A DNA stretch of 64,000 nucleotides from Bacteroidia bacterium (GCA_022760475.1 JALEFZ010000006.1:62001-126000); one strand, 5' to 3'. Positions 18,061 through 27,115 are shown, numbered from the stretch's first letter. Numbers and translations: made by a program. The notes: generated from the letters alone by a model not told the origin.

Positions 18061-19140
18061 ATGCCGGAACTACTCAAAAATCTCTATTCTGAGGATTACA
18101 TCTCCAACCTTTCCCAAAAAATTAAAGAGCAATATCCTGATTTTGAAGAAAATGACTTTAAAGCCTCAGTATTCTCTGACCAATGGGACGAGCTTGAGTT
18201 AAAGGGAAGGATGCATCACATCAGCGATGCCTTATACAAACATATTCATTTATCCTATGAAGAGACCATTGAACTCCTGATTGCCATAGGGCCGGACTCT
18301 GGAAGACTTGAAGGCCTCTTCTTGCCTGACTTTGTGGAGAAGTTTGGTTTAGAAGAAAAATGGGAAGTGAACATGTATGCCCTCGAAAAAATCACTCCTT
18401 CTGCCAGTGCAGAATTTGCCGTGAGACCTTTTATATTAAAAGATACAGGGCAAATGATGGAACAAATGCTGACTTGGTCAAAGAGTGGAGACCTGGATGT
18501 CAGACGCTTATCTTCTGAAGGCTGTAGGCCTCGATTGCCATGGGGCATGGCTCTCAAGGATTTTCAAAAAGATCCAGCGCTTATTTGGCCAATATTGGAA
18601 AACCTGAAAGATGATGAGGAAGAGTACGTCCGTCGATCTGTAGCCAATAATCTGAATGACATCAGTAAAGACCATCCTGACCTGGTTCTTGACCTGGCTG
18701 AGAGATGGCTCAAGGAAAATGGTGAGAGAAAAAGAATGGTCAAGCATGCGTTGCGAACACTCCTTAAGAAAGGAAACACCAGGGCATTGATGCTATTTGG
18801 TTTTGGAGATCCTACCCACATTCTCATCAATCAGCTAGAAATAAATCCAAGGAAAATTAAAATCGGCGGAGAAGGAGAGTTTCAATTTGAATTGGAGAAT
18901 CAGGGGGAGGAATGCTTGCTCCGACTTGAATTTGCTGTGGATTACCTGAAGAAAAATGGGAGTCATTCCAGAAAGGTCTTTCAGTTAAGCGAGAAAAGCT
19001 ATTCAAATGGTTCTTTTGAACTCCAGAAAAGACACTCTTTCAAGCAATTATCTACCAGGGTCCATTATCCGGGCACGCATAGGTTGGCAATTCTTGTTAA
19101 TGGGAAGGAAAAAGCTGGATTGGAATTTGAATTAGAGTGA
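18061..19140 (+). CDS. alkC: DNA alkylation repair glycosylase, AlkC-like
   Basis: 359 residues. Residues 1-260 are helical HEAT-like repeats with 'EGCRPRLPWGMALKDFQKDP' and 'YVRRSVANNLNDISKDHPDL', motifs of the AlkD/AlkC family of 3-methyladenine glycosylases. Residues about 270-359 form a beta-rich 'IGGEGEFQFELEN...GTHRLAILVNGKEK' module like the C-terminal Ig-like domain of AlkC, which distinguishes AlkC from AlkD. These enzymes excise alkylated bases from DNA without flipping them. The gene is single, between the GldJ terminator and the PpiD-like gene. Substrate range is inferred from the family. Confidence 0.88.
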   Translation: MPELLKNLYSEDYISNLSQKIKEQYPDFEENDFKASVFSDQWDELELKGRMHHISDALYKHIHLSYEETIELLIAIGPDSGRLEGLFLPDFVEKFGLEEKWEVNMYALEKITPSASAEFAVRPFILKDTGQMMEQMLTWSKSGDLDVRRLSSEGCRPRLPWGMALKDFQKDPALIWPILENLKDDEEEYVRRSVANNLNDISKDHPDLVLDLAERWLKENGERKRMVKHALRTLLKKGNTRALMLFGFGDPTHILINQLEINPRKIKIGGEGEFQFELENQGEECLLRLEFAVDYLKKNGSHSRKVFQLSEKSYSNGSFELQKRHSFKQLSTRVHYPGTHRLAILVNGKEKAGLEFELE

Positions 19141-19156
19141 AACACTCCCTTAACTC

Positions 19157-19187
19157 TTTGATTTTAGGCTAGAAAGCCCGTAATTTG
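19157..19187 (+). promoter_or_regulatory. Possible promoter for PpiD-like gene
   Basis: TTTG (19157-19160), 20 bases, then TAATTTG (19181-19187). The -7 element lacks one base of TAnnTTTG, so this is a moderate match. The start codon is 43 bases further on. Confidence 0.4.
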
Positions 19188-19229
19188 CATCTCAATTTAC
19201 CATACTGTATCCTTTTTTAGTTAAAGATT

Positions 19230-21353
19230 ATGTCTGTACTAAGCCGAATAAGGCAAAATATAGGGCTTATTGTGGGGATCATTTCTCTTGCTCTATTGGC
19301 TTTCATTATCGACCCATCCAGTTTGCAGGGTTTCTTTTCACAGCCACCAGCAGCGGGTGAAGTTGCCGGGGAATCAATTTCCATGAGAGAGTATCAGGAT
19401 GAGGTTTCCAGTGTCCTCCAAAGTCAAGGAGGTGCCCTTGATCCTGTAAGAGAAGGCCAGCTTAGAGACCAGGTCTGGGATAATATGGTGATGCGCAGGT
19501 TGTACAACAAAGAGTTCGGAAACATCGGGATTGAAGTAACCAAAGATGAGCTTCTTTCTATGTTCATTGGAAAGCACGTAGATCCAACCTTCCTTCAGGC
19601 TCCTATATTCAAAGATTCACTTGGAAACTTTAGCCCACAGATCGTTCAGCAATGGTATACTTACATGGCAGAAAATGATCCTGACGGTTTGGTTGCCCAG
19701 GAAGAAAGGTTAGAGCTAAACAGAAGGTTCCAAAAATACTATTCGATGATTCAGGGTGCATTCTTTACCCCTTCTGAATATGCCAAAGCTGTTTACAAGC
19801 AGCAAAACAAAAAGGTGAACATTTCCTATGTAACAGTTCCCTTTTCAGCCGTTGCCGATTCTGCGGTTACTGTTACGGAGAGCGATCTGAAAAACTACAT
19901 AACCAGATTTAAGCACCGCTACGAGCAAAAAGACGAAACGGTCATTCGTTACAGTAAATTCCCAATTTTGGCGAACAAAAGAGACTCAATGAGTTCTGTA
20001 AAAAAGATGGTGAAGTATAAGCCTCTTTTCTCTAAGTATAAAAATGACTCGCTATATACCCAGGCTCGTTCTTCTCAGCCATATAGAAAATCATACGATC
20101 CATTGGCGAGACTTCCAGAGGCGATCAGAGACAGCATCAAGGGAGCAGCCGATAAAGAAGTATTTGGTCCTATCCTGGTGGGAGATTCTTACAGACTCTT
20201 CAAACTGGTAGGAAAAGAAAAGGCAGAAGAAGCATACGGGAAAATCGCTCATATCCAGATTAATTTCTCTAACGATACCGCAGCAGCAGAGAAAAAAGCC
20301 AGAGGCCTTCTTGCCGAAGCGAGGACTGGAAACTTTGGCGATGTTGCTGAGAAGAACTCTCAGGATTTTGGTTCTCGCATCAAAGGTGGAGAAGTAGGAT
20401 GGTATCGTGCTGGATCTTATGGAGAAGATTTTGATGAAAGGGTAAGTAAAGCATCTGTTGGTTCTGTTATTGGGCCTATCAAAGGAATCCGTGGATACCA
20501 CATCGTGAAGGTGCTTGATAAGACTGACTTCAACTACGACATTGCTCAGATCGAAGACCAGATCATCTACTCTACAGCTACCAAAGATAGCGTATATGGC
20601 CTAGCCAACCGCTTCGCTCAAAAGTTATTCACCAGCCAGGACATCAATGCCTCTGCTGCTGAAATGAATGTCGCAGCGCTTTCCAGTAACCCTTTGACTC
20701 CTGAGTCAAGAACAATTCAAGGGCTTCAAGCAGGTCGCGAACTGCGCGAGTTGATTCTTTGGGCAGTGAATGCTGGAGAAGGCGATTACACCAACAAGGT
20801 TTACAGGGTGGGTGATGATTACATCTTGGCTCAGGTATTCAAGAAAACCAGTGCGGGCTTAAGGCCACTTGATGACATTAGAGCTGAAGTAGAAAGAGCT
20901 GTACTCAACGAAAAGAAAGGGGAATACCTTGCTAATAAACTTCAGGGAATGAGCGGGCAGGATTTCGAAACAGTTAAAAACAACATGGGCACTGGAGCCA
21001 GAACCGGATCTTCTAAAGACCTTACCATGACTAGCAACAGTGTAACTGGTCTTGGAACTGAGCCTAAGGTAGTTGGTAGAGCATTTTCGCTTGCTCAAGG
21101 CGAAGCCAGTTCACCTATCATTGGTACTTCAGGCGTTCATCTTATTAAAGTAGATCAAATCACTGACTCTGCTGACCCAAATGAGGCAGAGATTGCATCT
21201 TTGAAGACCACCCTCGAAAATAACTTGCGTAGGTCTGTGATGGAGCAAACTGATGGTGATGCCCGCAGATCCAGACTTGACAATACCCTTCGTGATCTTA
21301 ACGGAGTAGTTGACAACAGAGCAAAAGCAGAGTCCAGAAACTATGGATTCTAA
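19230..21353 (+). CDS. Membrane-anchored peptidyl-prolyl isomerase/chaperone (PpiD/SurA type)
   Basis: 707 residues. One N-terminal transmembrane helix (about 10-28) anchors a large periplasmic part. A SurA-like N-terminal region ('YQDEVSSVLQSQG' and 'WDNMVMRRLYNKEFG') is followed by a parvulin-type PPIC domain at about 330-440 ('AHIQINFSND', 'KNSQDFGSRIKGGEVGWYR', 'GYHIVKVLDK') and a second, more divergent PPIase-like segment near 560-690. The architecture is that of PpiD, which chaperones outer-membrane and exported proteins leaving the Sec channel; in Bacteroidota this type is often simply named SurA. Preceded by alkC; ends at a strong bidirectional hairpin. Confidence 0.92.
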   Translation: MSVLSRIRQNIGLIVGIISLALLAFIIDPSSLQGFFSQPPAAGEVAGESISMREYQDEVSSVLQSQGGALDPVREGQLRDQVWDNMVMRRLYNKEFGNIGIEVTKDELLSMFIGKHVDPTFLQAPIFKDSLGNFSPQIVQQWYTYMAENDPDGLVAQEERLELNRRFQKYYSMIQGAFFTPSEYAKAVYKQQNKKVNISYVTVPFSAVADSAVTVTESDLKNYITRFKHRYEQKDETVIRYSKFPILANKRDSMSSVKKMVKYKPLFSKYKNDSLYTQARSSQPYRKSYDPLARLPEAIRDSIKGAADKEVFGPILVGDSYRLFKLVGKEKAEEAYGKIAHIQINFSNDTAAAEKKARGLLAEARTGNFGDVAEKNSQDFGSRIKGGEVGWYRAGSYGEDFDERVSKASVGSVIGPIKGIRGYHIVKVLDKTDFNYDIAQIEDQIIYSTATKDSVYGLANRFAQKLFTSQDINASAAEMNVAALSSNPLTPESRTIQGLQAGRELRELILWAVNAGEGDYTNKVYRVGDDYILAQVFKKTSAGLRPLDDIRAEVERAVLNEKKGEYLANKLQGMSGQDFETVKNNMGTGARTGSSKDLTMTSNSVTGLGTEPKVVGRAFSLAQGEASSPIIGTSGVHLIKVDQITDSADPNEAEIASLKTTLENNLRRSVMEQTDGDARRSRLDNTLRDLNGVVDNRAKAESRNYGF

Positions 21354-21370
21354 TTAGGGATACATCCAAT

Positions 21371-21404
21371 AAAAAAGGCGGTAGTTAAACTACCGCCTTT
21401 TTTT
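21371..21404. terminator. Bidirectional terminator between PpiD-like gene and mqnC
   Basis: AAAAAAGGCGGTAGT and ACTACCGCCTTTTTT form a 15-base perfect stem with a 3-base loop. T-runs flank it on both strands, so it can serve both convergent genes. Confidence 0.92.
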
Positions 21405-21421
21405 ATGTTTTGCTTTAGGGC

Positions 21422-22561
21422 TTAGGCTACCAGGATTTTTCCTTCTAACGGTTCAGGAGTAGGCCTAAAGTCATAGAGTTGAGTCCTCAGGCGCGGGGTA
21501 AATCCTGCATCAGCAATTACCTTTTGTATTTCTTCTGCGCTTAGCCTGTAAGGAGCTCCAGCAGCAGAAACTACATTTTCTTCAATCATGATGGACCCAA
21601 GGTCATTTGCTCCTGCATGGAGGCATACTTGAGCTACCTTTGGCCCGACAGTAAGCCATGAAGCCTGAATATTCTCAATATTGGGAAGCATGATTCGGCT
21701 CATGGCAATCTGGCGTATATATTCGTCAGGACTGACTGTATTTCTCACCCCTCTGGTTTTGTTGAGCAAGGTACCATCGTCCTGGTATGGCCATGGGATA
21801 AAGGCTTTGAAGCCATTGGCTCCTTCGGGTCGCATTTCCTGCACTTCACGAATTCTAACCAGATGTTCGTATCGTTCCTCGATGGTTTCGATGTGGCCAA
21901 ACATCATGGTGGCACTGGTCGTCAAGCCAACTTTGTGTGCGACATGCATGACATCAAGCCATTCTTGCCCAGAGCATTTCCCATTGGAAATGATGCGCCT
22001 TACGCGGTCGTTCAGAATTTCTGCACCTGCTCCCGGCATTGAGTCCATACCCGCCTTCATGAGGCGTGTGAGCACTTCCTCATAGCTTATTTTCGATAAT
22101 TCAGCAATGTGAACAATCTCCGGAGGCCCCAAGGCATGTAGCCTCAAATCAGGGAACCATGACTTAAGTTTACTAAAGGTTTCTTCGTAAAACTCAATCC
22201 CAAGTTTGGGGTGGTGCCCGCCTTGTAACAGAAATTGATCGCCGCCAAGTGCAATGGTTTCTTCTGCCTTCCTTTTATAGGTCTCATCATCTGTGATGTA
22301 GGCTTTGTCTTTAAACTTCTCTGTTGGTGGAACAAAGAAATTGCAGAATTTACAGTTGGCAACACAGACATTGGTGGTATTTACATTTCTGTCTATTTGC
22401 CAGGTAACGATGCCAAGGGTATCTTTTTTCGCCTCTTTTCGAAGCTCATTGGCGACGAATACCAGTTCGTCGGTACCTGCATTGTTATGCAGAAAAACGC
22501 CCTCTTCTATGCTTAGAAACTCCTTTTCGAGTGCTCTTTTTAGCAGGTCTTGGATGTTCAT
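21422..22561 (-). CDS. mqnC: Cyclic dehypoxanthinyl futalosine synthase
   Basis: 379 residues. The radical-SAM cluster motif is CVANCKFC (Cys66, Cys70, Cys73) after 'VTWQIDRNVNTTNVC', the MqnC/MqnE type. 'LQGGHHPKLGIEFYEETF', 'IQASWLTVGPKVAQ' and 'HAGANDLGSIMIEENVVSAAG' point to MqnC rather than MqnE. MqnC turns dehypoxanthine futalosine into its cyclic form, a step of the futalosine route to menaquinone. No other mqn gene is nearby. The presence of MqnC fits a menaquinone-based respiratory chain fed by the Nuo complex partly encoded at the other end of the window. Confidence 0.95.
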   Translation of the reverse strand: MNIQDLLKRALEKEFLSIEEGVFLHNNAGTDELVFVANELRKEAKKDTLGIVTWQIDRNVNTTNVCVANCKFCNFFVPPTEKFKDKAYITDDETYKRKAEETIALGGDQFLLQGGHHPKLGIEFYEETFSKLKSWFPDLRLHALGPPEIVHIAELSKISYEEVLTRLMKAGMDSMPGAGAEILNDRVRRIISNGKCSGQEWLDVMHVAHKVGLTTSATMMFGHIETIEERYEHLVRIREVQEMRPEGANGFKAFIPWPYQDDGTLLNKTRGVRNTVSPDEYIRQIAMSRIMLPNIENIQASWLTVGPKVAQVCLHAGANDLGSIMIEENVVSAAGAPYRLSAEEIQKVIADAGFTPRLRTQLYDFRPTPEPLEGKILVA

Positions 22562-22632
22562 ATTTCGTTGAATCTATAACCGCAGCAATTTTGGCTGCAA
22601 TCTACTACCTTAAACTGAAATTCGCGTACAGA

Positions 22633-22654
22633 AGTTTCAGAAAAATTTGAAACT
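22633..22654. repeat. Short inverted repeat in mqnC/small-gene divergent region
   Basis: AGTTTCA and TGAAACT separated by 8 bases. It lies 72 bases from the mqnC start and just before the promoter of the small plus-strand gene. A regulatory site is possible. Confidence 0.3.
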
Positions 22655-22662
22655 ATTGACCG

Positions 22663-22695
22663 TTTGTATAGAATTCAGCAGAAAAAGTAATTTAG
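22663..22695 (+). promoter_or_regulatory. Bacteroidota-type promoter for small gene
   Basis: TTTG (22663-22666), 21 bases, then TAATTTAG (22688-22695), matching TAnnTTTG at 5 of 6 fixed positions. The ATG is 37 bases downstream, which supports the small ORF as a real gene. Confidence 0.5.
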
Positions 22696-22732
22696 CAGGG
22701 TATATTAAGCTCAAAAACAGGTAACTCCACAA

Positions 22733-23065
22733 ATGGCTCTAGCATTAAAAGTCCAATTTTTTGAAAGCAATAGTAAGCGGCCCAAATTAGAATTGGAGCC
22801 TGTATGGTGGGACATTGACCTATTGTTGGATCAATATCCCTTTGATTTTATTGGCGATTGGACTTTTAGAGATTATGAGATTATTCTAAATGGAGAAGAA
22901 TTTATAGACATGCATTTAGATATGTTGAAATTCACCAAAGAAGGTGTATTTCAATTGGAGGCTTGGCAGGAGATTATTATTCAACGGAGAAAAGCACTTG
23001 AAGAGGCAATTGAGAATATTGGCCAGTATCCAAGGATACGGGTGCATATTTTCGAATATGGTTGA
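22733..23065 (+). CDS. Small protein of unknown function
   Basis: 110 residues, acidic, soluble, without signal peptide or membrane segment. It is rich in Trp and aromatic residues in the first half ('VWWDIDLLLDQYP', 'GDWTFRDYEIILNGEEF') and has a helical Glu/Lys stretch near 75-95. I do not recognise a family. The ORF has a plausible promoter, normal codon use for the region and an ATG start, and sits between divergent mqnC and a convergent secreted-protein gene. The acidic, aromatic composition resembles some immunity-type or adaptor proteins, but nothing nearby supports that. Confidence 0.6.
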   Translation: MALALKVQFFESNSKRPKLELEPVWWDIDLLLDQYPFDFIGDWTFRDYEIILNGEEFIDMHLDMLKFTKEGVFQLEAWQEIIIQRRKALEEAIENIGQYPRIRVHIFEYG

Positions 23066-23106
23066 CTGGTGAGTTGCTTTGGTCCTTAGGTTGTTCTTTT
23101 GCGCAA

Positions 23107-24417
23107 TTACCTTGAGATATAATACCCACCCTTGGCCTTATCATAATAACCGATATAAGGTTTTCCATTCAGAAAAAAACTTTTGAAATGAGGCATGTTT
23201 TCAAAAGCAGAAGCTCCAAAACGGTTGCTCGCCAGTAGTTTGGGTAGTGCCTGTGGGAATTCTTCTTTTTGGGTTTCTATGAATGAGGGTAAGTAGGCAA
23301 GGTCATAGGCTTCATCAAGGACGATTCCTGTTACTCCCTTGGTTATTTGTGGATTTACTCCCCCGAGTTTGAATTCAATCATAGAGTCAGCCTGGATATT
23401 TGCTCCAATGGCGAGGTAGGGCATTTCGTAAACATCCGCGAAAAAGTCCTGGTGAGAGGTAAAGGGAATAATTTTTCCATCAGAAAGTGCTTTTTCTGCC
23501 TTCCACAATTGAATGTCCCACTCTTCAGTACTTGTATAGGTATAGGTATGAAGCTCATTTCTCGTTGAAATATCTTTGATACTGAGGTTCAGAGAGTCCC
23601 TACTCATGGCCAATTGGAATATCTTTCCCTCTATGATCAGAGAATTTGTCTTACTCAGGCTATCTGCAAAGGCTTTCATCGGTAGGCTGAACTCCTCCTT
23701 AATACCGGTTCTTAGGTCTATATGGACAATATTTGTTTGAGTGGCCTCATCCAGGGTGAGGTACAGTTGGTCATCAAAATGGTAGAGCTTGCCAGGTAGG
23801 TAAGTTCGTTCCATGTTTGGGGGATTTTCCTGATCGATCCTGGTGAGATTATCCCTTAGTCTTTCGATAAATTGTTCATTCTCGATGTTGAATTCCTCTG
23901 CACTGAATTCTTGTCCACCCTCGAATTTACAGAGTCGAATGCTGCTTTGCCCCTTCGGGAGACGGACGATGTGCAGAATACCTTCATAGGTGAATGTCCC
24001 CCAAAAAACAGAACCACTGCTCAACCTAGACATGTCTATACTTGAGAAGTTGGTTCCTTCTGAGTCTGAGAGAATTGAAAGAACCTCATAAGCCTGCGTC
24101 TCCTGATTGAGATAAGCTATAAATAGGAGTCCATCTTTGTAGGTAAAGCCTAGTCTTTGGTGAGTTTCTTCCTTGGGGAGATCAAAGACTTCAAAACGCT
24201 TTTCAACCTTCAGGCCCTCATCTAGTTTCAGTACGAGGCCATTGTTCCCTTCTTTAACAAAAACAAGTCCTCCCGAAGCACCTGTAAACATGGAGATTTC
24301 GGCAGAAGCACCGGGCTCATTTTCTAATGGGATAAATGCTTCAAAGGGTTGGGCAAATGTCGATAGGCAACTCGCAATGATCAATACGAATAGGGTTAGG
24401 AACCTGATATCCTTCAT
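23107..24417 (-). CDS. Secreted protein of unknown function, beta-propeller-like
   Basis: 436 residues from the second Met (24417), which gives a clean signal peptide ending CLSTFAQ; the upstream Met at 24438 adds an unlikely SSTHTH stretch. The body is beta-rich with repeating patterns such as 'YKDGLLFIAYLNQETQAYEV', 'YEGILHIVRLPKGQSSIRL' and 'HFDDQLYLTLDEATQTNIVH', consistent with blades of a beta-propeller. No catalytic motif and no T9SS sorting domain is seen at the C-terminus. Last gene before the convergent small ORF. Role unknown; periplasmic or surface location inferred. Confidence 0.6.
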   Translation of the reverse strand: MKDIRFLTLFVLIIASCLSTFAQPFEAFIPLENEPGASAEISMFTGASGGLVFVKEGNNGLVLKLDEGLKVEKRFEVFDLPKEETHQRLGFTYKDGLLFIAYLNQETQAYEVLSILSDSEGTNFSSIDMSRLSSGSVFWGTFTYEGILHIVRLPKGQSSIRLCKFEGGQEFSAEEFNIENEQFIERLRDNLTRIDQENPPNMERTYLPGKLYHFDDQLYLTLDEATQTNIVHIDLRTGIKEEFSLPMKAFADSLSKTNSLIIEGKIFQLAMSRDSLNLSIKDISTRNELHTYTYTSTEEWDIQLWKAEKALSDGKIIPFTSHQDFFADVYEMPYLAIGANIQADSMIEFKLGGVNPQITKGVTGIVLDEAYDLAYLPSFIETQKEEFPQALPKLLASNRFGASAFENMPHFKSFFLNGKPYIGYYDKAKGGYYISR

Positions 24418-24514
24418 ATGGGTGTGGGTTGAAGACAAAATGTTGAAAGGGGTGTTCCAATACTATACTTTTCGTACGGAAGGAAAGGAGGGCTGGTTCG
24501 AGGAAAAAATAATA

Positions 24515-24561
24515 CCCTCAGAAATGAGGATACCCCTGACAGGTTTATGCTGCTGTCAGGG
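24515..24561 (-). terminator. Double hairpin after the coiled-coil gene
   Basis: CCCTGACAG (24534-24542) pairs with CTGTCAGGG (24553-24561). Beyond it on the minus strand, a smaller CCTCA/TGAGG stem runs into TATTATTTTTT. Together they would end the transcript of the gene stopping at 24573. The CCTGACAG core recurs at 59.8 kb. Confidence 0.6.
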
Positions 24562-24572
24562 ATTGTGCTGTC

Positions 24573-25034
24573 TTAAATATCTCCCATACTCTTTTTAGGT
24601 GGCGGAGTATCTTTCTTCTTCTCTTTATCAGTGTCTTCCTTTAGAATCTCCTCCAGTTTTTTCTCATCCTCTTCTATGTCAATATCCAGGATTCCCATTT
24701 CTTTTTTCATTTGGGAAACAAGGTCTTGAGCAGAATTCTTCGCAAGTTCAGCCTCATTTGCTAGCTTCTCCATTTCATTGGTGGTTTGAGAGGCCTGTTC
24801 CAGGAACATATCCATTTTGGCTTCTCCAACGGCAGATTCACGGTTCAATTTCTCAACCCATTCATCGGTGTCGTCATTGAGTGCATCTGTGATTTTTGAA
24901 ATGGCGTCATTGAGTTTTCTGGAGGTTTGCAATTGCTTAGCTGAATTCAGGAATTCTTTTCTTTTCTTCAGTTCGGCTTTGTAGGCCTCCTTTAGCTTTT
25001 CTCTTTCGAGGCGATTTTTTTCTTCAGGAGTCAT
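24573..25034 (-). CDS. Coiled-coil protein, probable PspA partner
   Basis: 153 residues, almost entirely charged helix: Lys/Glu-rich N-terminus ('EEKNRLEREKLKEAYKAELK'), a middle segment with 'SQTTNEMEKLANEAELAKNS' and an acidic Glu/Asp tail ending in a proline/lysine stretch. No signal peptide. It lies downstream of pspA on the same strand, separated by 111 bases containing the pspA terminator. The C-terminal 'DIDIEEDEKKLEEI' recalls the PspA tail next door. Role unknown; a part in membrane-stress assembly is inferred from neighbourhood and composition only. Confidence 0.6.
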   Translation of the reverse strand: MTPEEKNRLEREKLKEAYKAELKKRKEFLNSAKQLQTSRKLNDAISKITDALNDDTDEWVEKLNRESAVGEAKMDMFLEQASQTTNEMEKLANEAELAKNSAQDLVSQMKKEMGILDIDIEEDEKKLEEILKEDTDKEKKKDTPPPKKSMGDI

Positions 25035-25093
25035 GTGATTTTTATTTTTTGAACAGCCAGGGTTGTAGTTGTATTGATATTCAAAATTTACAA

Positions 25094-25123
25094 AAAAAGC
25101 GCTTATTCAAGGAACAAGCGCTT
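25094..25123 (-). terminator. Terminator of pspA
   Basis: AAAGCGCTT and AAGCGCTTT form a 9-base stem with an 11-base loop; on the minus strand it continues into seven T residues. Confidence 0.8.
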
Positions 25124-25145
25124 TGTAAGTATGTCAATATCTTTC

Positions 25146-25868
25146 TTACTCAGTAGCTTTGGTTGGTGTATCAAGGTCAAGATCGTCAATAATTGGACTG
25201 TCATCTTCGAGTCCCATTTCGATCTTAAATTGCTTTACCAAATCTGCAGCTCTTAGCTTCTCCGCTTCTTCTTCAATTTTCAGGGTCTCTGTATCTACAG
25301 AATCCAGGGCCATTTCCATGCGAGCTTCATTTTTAGCAGTTTCTTCATTGATTTTGCTAATCATCTCATCATGGGTAGCGTCGACACCGGCAACTTCAAA
25401 CTGCTCCAGGGTATCGGCGATTTTAGATTGCCACTTGGCTCTTTCGTTTGCGCGGAGAGCTTCTTTTGCCTCAGCGATTTTCTTTTCACGCTCACGCATG
25501 AAAACTTTTTTCACCTCAAGCGATTTTTCGTAGGCCTTGGACGCAACGTCGAATTGACTCTTAGTTTGCATCATATGCCCCTTGACACTTTCCAGTCTCA
25601 TGGCATAATTTTCTGCAATGTCGTCTCTTCCAGCCTGGATGGCGGCCTTCATCTTAGCGACGAGGTCTTTGTATTCTACCTTGTATTTATTCAGTTCCTT
25701 TTCAAGGAGGGTCATGTTAGCCTTAACCGTAGCAATGTTTTCATTCATCTGAGGGATCTGATCGTTCATTTCCCTGATGTTTTGCTCTAGGATTAATTTG
25801 GGGTCTTCAATGCTACTGATAAGCCCTCCGAATAGGGAGCGAATGGCACGGATAAATCTTTTCCACAT
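25146..25868 (-). CDS. pspA: PspA/IM30 family membrane-remodelling protein
   Basis: 240 residues, helical throughout. An amphipathic N-terminal helix (MWKRFIRAIRSLFGGLISSI) is followed by 'EDPKLILEQNIREMNDQIPQ', the conserved PspA/Vipp1 start, then a long coiled-coil hairpin and an acidic tail (DDSPIIDDLDLD). These proteins belong to the bacterial ESCRT-III superfamily: they bind stressed inner membrane and assemble into rings or rods. No pspF, pspB or pspC is adjacent, as is usual outside Proteobacteria. A coiled-coil protein gene follows downstream. Confidence 0.93.
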   Translation of the reverse strand: MWKRFIRAIRSLFGGLISSIEDPKLILEQNIREMNDQIPQMNENIATVKANMTLLEKELNKYKVEYKDLVAKMKAAIQAGRDDIAENYAMRLESVKGHMMQTKSQFDVASKAYEKSLEVKKVFMREREKKIAEAKEALRANERAKWQSKIADTLEQFEVAGVDATHDEMISKINEETAKNEARMEMALDSVDTETLKIEEEAEKLRAADLVKQFKIEMGLEDDSPIIDDLDLDTPTKATE

Positions 25869-25937
25869 AAGAAAATAAGGATTTGCTTTTTGAAATGTCG
25901 TCGTGTCTTTTGGTCTACGTACAATTATGGCATCAGG

Positions 25938-26966
25938 TTAAACCGTAATGGCTTCTCTTCCATATTTTCCGTAAGCCTTGATATACGACTCTAATTTAAG
26001 AACTTCTTCCTTATTTCCCACAAAGATAGGGACACGTTCGTGAAGTTCTTGAGGATCAATGTCCAAGATGCGATCGCGCCCGCTACTGGCCATGCCTCCA
26101 GCCTGCTCCGCTATAAAGGCCATTGGGTTGGCTTCAAATGTCAGCCTGAGCTTCCCTTTTGGCCTTTGGATGGTCCCGGGATACATGAAAATTCCTCCTT
26201 TTAACAGGTTTCTGTGGAAATCAGCTACCATCGAACCGATGTATCTTAACTTATACGGCTTTGGAGAATCTCTTTTGATGTGACGGAGATATTGCTTGGT
26301 TCCTTCAAAGAAATCGCGATAATTTCCTTCATTAACTGAATAGGTATTGCAATACTCAGGAAACTCCATGTTGGGGTGAGAGAGCAGGAATTCCCCAATA
26401 GAAGGGTCCAGCGTAAATCCATTCACCCCATGCCCCGTGGTATAGACGAGCATGGTACTCGATCCATAAAGGATGTAACCTGCAGCGACCTGTTCTGAGC
26501 CCTTTTGGAGGAGGTCTTCGCGTGTCAGCTCTCCTTCCAGGTGCTTCCTTCTATAAATAGAAAAAATAGTACCAATTGAGACATTCACATCAATGTTGGA
26601 GGAACCATCGAGTGGGTCCATAAGCACGATGTACTTGCCGGTACTTCCATTTTTAATGATGAAATCGTCCTCTTCCTCAGATCCTACCGCACATACCATT
26701 CTTCCTTTGAAAAGGGCATCAATCATCTGGTCATTGGCATACAAATCCAGCTTTTGCTGTTCTTCTCCCTGGATATTCGTTTCTCCGGTGAGTCCTAAAA
26801 TATCCACCAATCCAGCTTTGTTCACTTCTCGGTTGATGATTCTGGATGCTAGAACGATGTCACGGATAATTTTTGACAATTGACCGGTAGCATAAGGAAA
26901 ATTTTGTTCCTTTTGGATGATGAATTGCTCCAGTGTAATTACGGAGCTTTTGAATTGTCTTTCCAT
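25938..26966 (-). CDS. fbp: Fructose-1,6-bisphosphatase, class I
   Basis: 342 residues from the ATG at 26966 (MERQFK). The metal- and substrate-site motifs of the class I family are visible: '[10 protein letters not shown]' with the Glu cluster, '[20 protein letters not shown]' and, near the end, '[20 protein letters not shown]'. It removes the 1-phosphate of fructose-1,6-bisphosphate in gluconeogenesis. Single gene; an unusual cluster of short palindromes lies 55-85 bases upstream of its start and could include control elements. Confidence 0.96.
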   Translation of the reverse strand: MERQFKSSVITLEQFIIQKEQNFPYATGQLSKIIRDIVLASRIINREVNKAGLVDILGLTGETNIQGEEQQKLDLYANDQMIDALFKGRMVCAVGSEEEDDFIIKNGSTGKYIVLMDPLDGSSNIDVNVSIGTIFSIYRRKHLEGELTREDLLQKGSEQVAAGYILYGSSTMLVYTTGHGVNGFTLDPSIGEFLLSHPNMEFPEYCNTYSVNEGNYRDFFEGTKQYLRHIKRDSPKPYKLRYIGSMVADFHRNLLKGGIFMYPGTIQRPKGKLRLTFEANPMAFIAEQAGGMASSGRDRILDIDPQELHERVPIFVGNKEEVLKLESYIKAYGKYGREAITV

Positions 26967-27001
26967 AAGATAAAGCAATTGTAGAGAAAAATCATTCTAT
27001 A

Positions 27002-27050
27002 GCGAATGTTCGCAAAAAATAATACATCCTAATGTATTGATACATAGGAT
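27002..27050 (-). terminator. Palindrome cluster upstream of fbp, probable terminator of the BatE-like gene
   Basis: ATACAT-CCTA-ATGTAT-TG-ATACAT (27022-27045) carries overlapping palindromes, and ATCCTAATGTAT pairs with ATACATAGGAT. On the minus strand the hairpin leads into TATTATTTTTTG, as in a terminator for the gene stopping at 27116. A further GCGAA-TG-TTCGC palindrome (27002-27013) lies closer to fbp and may be regulatory. Confidence 0.5.
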
Positions 27051-27115
27051 ATTGTGGATTGTAGTAAGTATTTGAGGTATGTGACTGCTAATCTAGGAAA
27101 AAGACGTGGAAAAAA

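Noticed and set aside
24599..25790. Several long plus-strand frames opposite the coiled-coil and pspA genes
   Set aside because: They arise from the Glu/Lys-rich codons on the minus strand and read as low-complexity Ser/Phe sequences.
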